Under the pieces are notes generated by a model. That model was not told where the DNA came from. It ran no database searches and saw only the letters and a program-made list of their open reading frames with translations. Positions 60,090 to 64,000 of a stretch of DNA of 64,000 bases are shown piece by piece (position 1 is the stretch's first letter; the number at the start of each line of letters is the position of its first letter). Origin of the DNA: Pelagibius sp036570545 (GTDB lineage Bacteria > Pseudomonadota > Alphaproteobacteria > Kiloniellales > Kiloniellaceae); assembly GCA_036570545.1 (NCBI GenBank), contig DATCXZ010000092.1, positions 5,589-69,588 on the forward strand, written 5' to 3'. A program made the translations under genes and the position numbers.

Positions 60090-61145
60090 ATGGCCACCGG
60101 ATCTCGGGACCAGCGCTCCCTCTTCTTCGGCAGCGGCCCGCTCGCGCAGATCCACCCGGCCGCCTGGCTCGCCGGCATTTTCCTCCTCGCCTACCCGAGC
60201 TTCGCCTCCGATTTCTTCACCTACCAGATCGGCGGCTATTCGCTGATCCTCGGCACCATCGCGCTGTCGCTTATGATGCTGGCCGGCTACGGCGGCATGG
60301 TCAGCCTCGCGCAGCTCACCGTCGCAGGCTTTGCCGGCTACCTGGTCGCCATCCTGGGCGACAACTCGGTCGGCGTCATGGGCCTCGGCTGGCCATGGTG
60401 GGTGACCGTCCCGGTCGCCATCCTCGGCGCCGCCCTCTTCGGCACCCTCATCGGCCTCATCTCGGTGCGCACCGAGGGCATCTACACCATCATGATCACG
60501 CTGGCGATCGCCGTCGCCTTCTTCTACTTCGTGCGTCAGAACTACGACCTCTTCAACGGCTTCAACGGCTATGCCGGCGTCGCCCCGCCGACGCTGCTCG
60601 GCATCTACTGGCGCGATCCGGTGCCCTTCTACTACCTGAGCCTCGCGGTCGCGGCCTTCTTCCTTTTCGCCGTCATCTACGCCGCCCGCTCGACCTTCGG
60701 CCTCAGCCTGCAGGCGATCCGCGACAACCCCCGGCGCATGCGCGCCATCGGCTTCGACGTCACCCTGCACCGCGTCGCCGCCTATTTCCTCGCCGGCCTC
60801 ATAGCCGGCACCGGCGGCGTGCTGCTGGTGTGGTTCAACGGGCGCATCTCGCCCGGCTCGGTCAGCGTCGACGTGGTGATCGACATCCTGGTCATCGCCG
60901 TCGTCGGCGGCCTGCGCCATCCGGTCGGCCCCTTCGTCGGCGCCATCGCTTTCGTCCTGCTGGAGAACTTCGCCATCGACCTGATCGACCGCGAGCGCTT
61001 CAACACGGTGATCGGCCTCGCCTTCCTGCTGGTCGTGCTGTTCTCGCCGGACGGGCTTCTCGGACTTTGGAACCGGTTCAGCGGCAGGCTGCGGTTCCGG
61101 CGGCCCGCGCCACTGCGGCAGCTAGAGGGCAGCGGTGCAGACTAA
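60090..61145 (+). CDS. Second branched-chain-type ABC importer, permease (LivM-like)
   Basis: A 351-residue inner-membrane permease: LILGTIALSLMMLAGYGGMV, SLAQLTVAGFAGYLVAIL, RTEGIYTIMITLAIAVAFFY, coupling loop QAIRDNPRRMRAIGFDVTLH and VVGGLRHPVGPFVGAIAFVL. The arginine-rich C-terminus (SGRLRFRRPAPLRQLEG) is cytosolic. ATG at 60090, 13 bases after the preceding stop, with GAGGAGAG upstream. Confidence 0.9.
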   Translation: MATGSRDQRSLFFGSGPLAQIHPAAWLAGIFLLAYPSFASDFFTYQIGGYSLILGTIALSLMMLAGYGGMVSLAQLTVAGFAGYLVAILGDNSVGVMGLGWPWWVTVPVAILGAALFGTLIGLISVRTEGIYTIMITLAIAVAFFYFVRQNYDLFNGFNGYAGVAPPTLLGIYWRDPVPFYYLSLAVAAFFLFAVIYAARSTFGLSLQAIRDNPRRMRAIGFDVTLHRVAAYFLAGLIAGTGGVLLVWFNGRISPGSVSVDVVIDILVIAVVGGLRHPVGPFVGAIAFVLLENFAIDLIDRERFNTVIGLAFLLVVLFSPDGLLGLWNRFSGRLRFRRPAPLRQLEGSGAD

Positions 61146-61179
61146 AAGACGTCAAATCAAACACCTCGGGAGGAAAGCA

Positions 61180-62439
61180 ATGAGAACAGGAGTGAATGTC
61201 CTCGCCACCGCTGCGCTGGCGGCCTCGATCGCCACCATGTGGGGAGGGCCGGCGCTGGCGCAGGAAACCATCAAGATGGGCGCGCTGGCGACGCTGGAGG
61301 GCGCCTTCGCCGTGCTCGGCGAGGACTCCATGCGCGGCGTGCGCCTGGCGCTGGAGGAGTTCAACTACACGGCCGGCGGAAAGAAGATCGAGCTGATCAC
61401 CGGCTCGTCCGACGCCTCGCCCGACAGCGCCGTGCGCGCCACCCGCAAGCTGGTCGAGCAGGACGGCGTGCAGGTCCTCATCGGCCCGCTGTCCGGCTCC
61501 GAAGGCCTGGCGGTGAAGGACTACGCCAAGACCCAGCCGGACGTCACCTTCCTGAACGGCTCTTCGGCCGCCCAGGACACCACCCTGCGTGAGCCGGCGG
61601 AGAACTTCTTCCGCTTCAACACCGACGGCGCGCAGTGGATGGCCGGCCTCGGCGAGTACGTCTACAACGAGAAGGGCTACCGCACGCTGGCGGTGCTGGC
61701 GGAGGACTACTCCTTCCCCTACACCCAGGTGTTCGGCTTCCTCGAGCCGTTCTGCCGGCTCGGCGGCAAGGCGCCGCTCGATGCCCGCTTCTGGGTGCCG
61801 ATCGGCAATAAAGATTTCTCCTCGGTCATCGCCGCGCTGCCCGATGACGTCGATGCCATCTACGTCGCCCTCGGCGGCGCCGATGCGGTGAACTTCCTGA
61901 CCCAGTACGAGCGGGCTGGCGGTGACCTGCCGCTGATCGCCGGCTCGATCACCGTCGACCAGACGGTGCTCGGCTCCAAGGGCCGAACCCGCGACTTCGT
62001 GATCGGCACGCCCTCGGCCGGCCCGATCTCCGACACCTGGGACGATCCGCGCTGGACCGCCTTCGTGGAGGCCTACAAGAAGCAGTTCCCCGACGCCTTC
62101 CCCTCGCCCTCGCTTTTTGCCCACGCCTACTACGTGAACACCAAGGCTGCGCTGCTGGGGTTGAACGAGGTGAACGGCGACCTCTCCGACGGCGGCGAGG
62201 CCTTCCGCGCGGCCCTCACCAAGCTGGAGTTCGAGACGCCGACCGGCATGGTGAAGCTCGACGAGCGGCGCAACGCCATCGCCGACATCTTCCTCACCGA
62301 GGTCATCGAAGGCCCTGACGGCAACCTGGTGAACAAGACCCTCAAGGTCATCCCCCAGGTCGACCAGACGCTCGGGATGTCCTACGACGAGTTCCTGAAG
62401 TACGGCCCGGTCAGCCGCGAGAACCCCAAGTGCGAGTAG
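61180..62439 (+). CDS. Second branched-chain-type ABC importer, substrate-binding protein
   Basis: A 419-residue exported type 1 binding protein. The signal peptide (VNVLATAALAASIATMWGGP, cut after ALAQ) is followed by ETIKMGALATLEGAFAVLGE, GSSDASPDSAVRATRKLVEQ, VQVLIGPLSGSEGLAVKDYA and second-lobe LAVLAEDYSFPYTQVFGF. GGGAGGA sits five bases before the ATG at 61180; a longer frame from 61135 lacks a signal-peptide start. The ligand is unknown; the TIM-barrel regulator next door hints at a carboxylic acid. Confidence 0.9.
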   Translation: MRTGVNVLATAALAASIATMWGGPALAQETIKMGALATLEGAFAVLGEDSMRGVRLALEEFNYTAGGKKIELITGSSDASPDSAVRATRKLVEQDGVQVLIGPLSGSEGLAVKDYAKTQPDVTFLNGSSAAQDTTLREPAENFFRFNTDGAQWMAGLGEYVYNEKGYRTLAVLAEDYSFPYTQVFGFLEPFCRLGGKAPLDARFWVPIGNKDFSSVIAALPDDVDAIYVALGGADAVNFLTQYERAGGDLPLIAGSITVDQTVLGSKGRTRDFVIGTPSAGPISDTWDDPRWTAFVEAYKKQFPDAFPSPSLFAHAYYVNTKAALLGLNEVNGDLSDGGEAFRAALTKLEFETPTGMVKLDERRNAIADIFLTEVIEGPDGNLVNKTLKVIPQVDQTLGMSYDEFLKYGPVSRENPKCE

Positions 62440-62467
62440 GACTTTTGAAAGAGTAAGGACCCTCGGC

Positions 62468-63253
62468 TTGTCCGACACCGACGCCCTCTCCCGCCTGCAG
62501 AGCACCGGCCGTTTCGCGCTGGAACTGGAGGCCGTCAGCCGCCACTTCGGCGCGCTGGTGGCCCTGGCGGACATCAATCTCGCCGTGCAGGCGGGGGAGC
62601 GGCGGGCGGTGCTGGGGTCCAACGGGGCCGGCAAGACGACCCTGTTCAATGCGATCACCGGCGACTTCCTGCCGACCACTGGGCGGGTGCGCCTGTTCGG
62701 CGAGGACGTGACCGACCTCGCGACCCACGAGCGGGTGCGCCGCGGCCTGCGCCGGACCTACCAGATCTCCCAGCTTTTCGGTGGCTTGAAGGTGATCGAC
62801 AACATCTATCTCGCCTGCCGCGGGGCCAGCCGCGGCCGCTTCTTCCTGCGCCGGCCGCGGCGCGAGGACTCTTTCATGGAAGCCGCCGAGACGCTGCTGG
62901 CCGCCGTCCATCTGGAGCCGGTGCGTGAGCAGCCGGTCGCCGAGCTGAGCCATGGCCAGCAGCGCCAGCTGGAGATCGCCCTGGCGCTGGCCGGCGCACC
63001 GCGCCTCATCCTCTTCGACGAGCCCGCCGCCGGACTGTCGCCCAGCGAGCGGCGCGACCTCATCGACATCCTGCAGTCGCTGCCGCCGCATATGGGCTTC
63101 ATCATCATCGAGCACGACATGGACGTCGCCCTGCGCGTCGCCGAGAGCGTCACCATGATGCACAACGGGCGCGTCTTCAAAGAAGGCACGCCCACGGAGA
63201 TCGAGAGCGACCCGGAGGTGCAGCAGCTCTACCTGGGGCACGGCCATGCCTGA
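62468..63253 (+). CDS. Second branched-chain-type ABC importer, ATPase (LivG-like)
   Basis: A 261-residue ATPase from a TTG start. Walker A GSNGAGKTTLFNAITGDFLP, Q-loop RRTYQISQLFGGLKVIDN, signature LSHGQQRQLEIALALAGAP (LSHGQ in place of LSGGQ), Walker B LILFDEPAAGLSPSERR and H-loop IIIEHDMDVALRVAESV. It ends LYLGHGHA. The next ATPase starts 8 bases before its end. Confidence 0.9.
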   Translation: MSDTDALSRLQSTGRFALELEAVSRHFGALVALADINLAVQAGERRAVLGSNGAGKTTLFNAITGDFLPTTGRVRLFGEDVTDLATHERVRRGLRRTYQISQLFGGLKVIDNIYLACRGASRGRFFLRRPRREDSFMEAAETLLAAVHLEPVREQPVAELSHGQQRQLEIALALAGAPRLILFDEPAAGLSPSERRDLIDILQSLPPHMGFIIIEHDMDVALRVAESVTMMHNGRVFKEGTPTEIESDPEVQQLYLGHGHA

Positions 63254-64000
63254 GCCGCGCCGCAGCCGTCAGAGTCCGTCCGCGGTGCTGCAGATCCGCG
63301 ACCTGCACGTCTACTACGGCCGCTCCCACGCCCTGCAGGGGGTGGAACTGACCCTGGAGCGCGGCGTGCATGCGGTGGTCGGGCGCAACGGCATGGGCAA
63401 GACGACCCTGTGCAACGCCATCATGGGGCTGGTGCCGGTGCAGCGCGGCTCGATCCGCTTCGAGGGCGCCGAGATCGCCGGCCTGGCGCCGCACCAGGTC
63501 GCCGCTAAGGGCATCGGCTACACGCCGCAAGGCCGTCGCCTCTGGCCCTCGCTCACCGTCGACGAGCACCTCCGCCTCGCCGCCAGCGGCAGCGGTGCCT
63601 GGACCATCGAGCGCGTCTACGACACCTTCCCGCGCCTTGCCGAGCGCCGCGGCAACGGCGGCGGCCAGCTCTCCGGCGGCGAGCAGCAGATGCTGGCGAT
63701 CGCGCGGGCCCTGCTGCAGGACCCGCGGCTCCTGGTGCTCGACGAGCCTACTGAAGGCCTGGCGCCGGTCGTCGTGCGCCAGGTCGAAGCGCTGCTGGCG
63801 ACCCTCGCTGCCGAGGGCGACGTCGCCATCCTGCTCATCGAGCAGAATATCGCGGTGGCCACCGCCATCGCCGAGGACGTTGCCATCATGGTGAACGGCC
63901 GCATCGAGCGCGTCATGCCGGCGCGCGAGCTGACCGCCGACCGCACCCTGCAGGAGCGCCTGCTCGGCGTCGGCCGCCACTCCCACGAGGGTGCCGCCAG
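63246..64000 (+). CDS. Second branched-chain-type ABC importer, ATPase (LivF-like), cut by window end
   Basis: At least 251 residues. Walker A GRNGMGKTTLCNAIMGLVPV, LivF-type YTPQGRRLWPSLTVDEHLRL, signature LSGGEQQMLAIARALLQDP, Walker B LLVLDEPTEGLAPVVVRQVE and LLIEQNIAVATAIAEDVAIM. The family C-terminus (LQERLLGVGRHSHEGAA) is nearly reached, so only a few residues lie beyond base 64000. It overlaps the LivG-like gene by 8 bases. Confidence 0.9.
   Translation, partial: MPEPRRSRQSPSAVLQIRDLHVYYGRSHALQGVELTLERGVHAVVGRNGMGKTTLCNAIMGLVPVQRGSIRFEGAEIAGLAPHQVAAKGIGYTPQGRRLWPSLTVDEHLRLAASGSGAWTIERVYDTFPRLAERRGNGGGQLSGGEQQMLAIARALLQDPRLLVLDEPTEGLAPVVVRQVEALLATLAAEGDVAILLIEQNIAVATAIAEDVAIMVNGRIERVMPARELTADRTLQERLLGVGRHSHEGAA

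Overview
The window looks like chromosome (or a large replicon) of a GC-rich alphaproteobacterium, most probably of the Hyphomicrobiales (Rhizobiales) type. This is inferred from the gene families (LivFGHMK transporters, a GbcA-type Rieske oxygenase, a heterotetrameric sarcosine oxidase, an Fdh3-type formate dehydrogenase cluster with DUF3305/DUF3306) and from palindromic intergenic repeats. It is not based on a marker gene. No rRNA, tRNA or CRISPR array was seen.

Layout. 1-4.2 kb: end of a class II aldolase gene, DUF983, a membrane protein with a DUF421 protein, and two receiver-domain signalling proteins. 4.5-10.1 kb: an IclR regulator and a divergent branched-chain-type ABC importer operon with a clear palindrome between them. 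10.1-12.5 kb: HxlR regulator, pirin, isochorismatase-like hydrolase, then two long palindromic repeats. 12.5-26 kb: a creatinine/creatine/sarcosine catabolic block: soxBDAG with a GATase1-AraC regulator, a spermidine/putrescine-type ABC importer, a LysR regulator, creatininase and creatinase. 26.2-29.3 kb: mannonate dehydratase, a GntR regulator and a broken uxaC joined to a broken ABC exporter gene. 29.6-41.1 kb: a B12/copper block. It has a BtuF-like protein, a cobalamin riboswitch before a Rieske oxygenase/reductase/small protein/betaine-homocysteine methyltransferase operon, YcnI and CopCD copper genes, and a second cobalamin riboswitch before a BtuFCD-like importer (permease frameshifted) and a pseudoazurin. 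41.3-42.5 kb: IS1182-family debris. 42.6-50.4 kb: a complete formate dehydrogenase cluster with accessory genes. 50.4-56.2 kb: small periplasmic proteins, several truncated genes, a flavin disulfide oxidoreductase, an IS110-family element and IS fragments. 56.3-64 kb: an unusual regulator (PEP-hydrolase-type TIM barrel, degenerate AAA region and Fis HTH), a stand-alone TIM-barrel homologue, and a second branched-chain-type importer operon cut by the window end.

How it fits together. Creatinine can be opened to creatine, creatine split to sarcosine and urea, and sarcosine oxidised by SoxBDAG to glycine and a C1 unit. Rieske-type demethylation also gives formaldehyde, and the formate dehydrogenase can drain C1 as formate to CO2. 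The most unusual arrangement is the first cobalamin riboswitch. It sits upstream of an operon that ends in a B12-independent methionine synthase (BHMT type) but starts with a Rieske monooxygenase, suggesting a B12-starvation route to methionine fed by methylated amines. Several genes are visibly broken (uxaC, an ABC exporter, a ThDP enzyme, an SDR, an isochorismatase, two transposases and the B12 permease), so the window mixes intact catabolic operons with decaying DNA, or the assembly contains collapsed joins.
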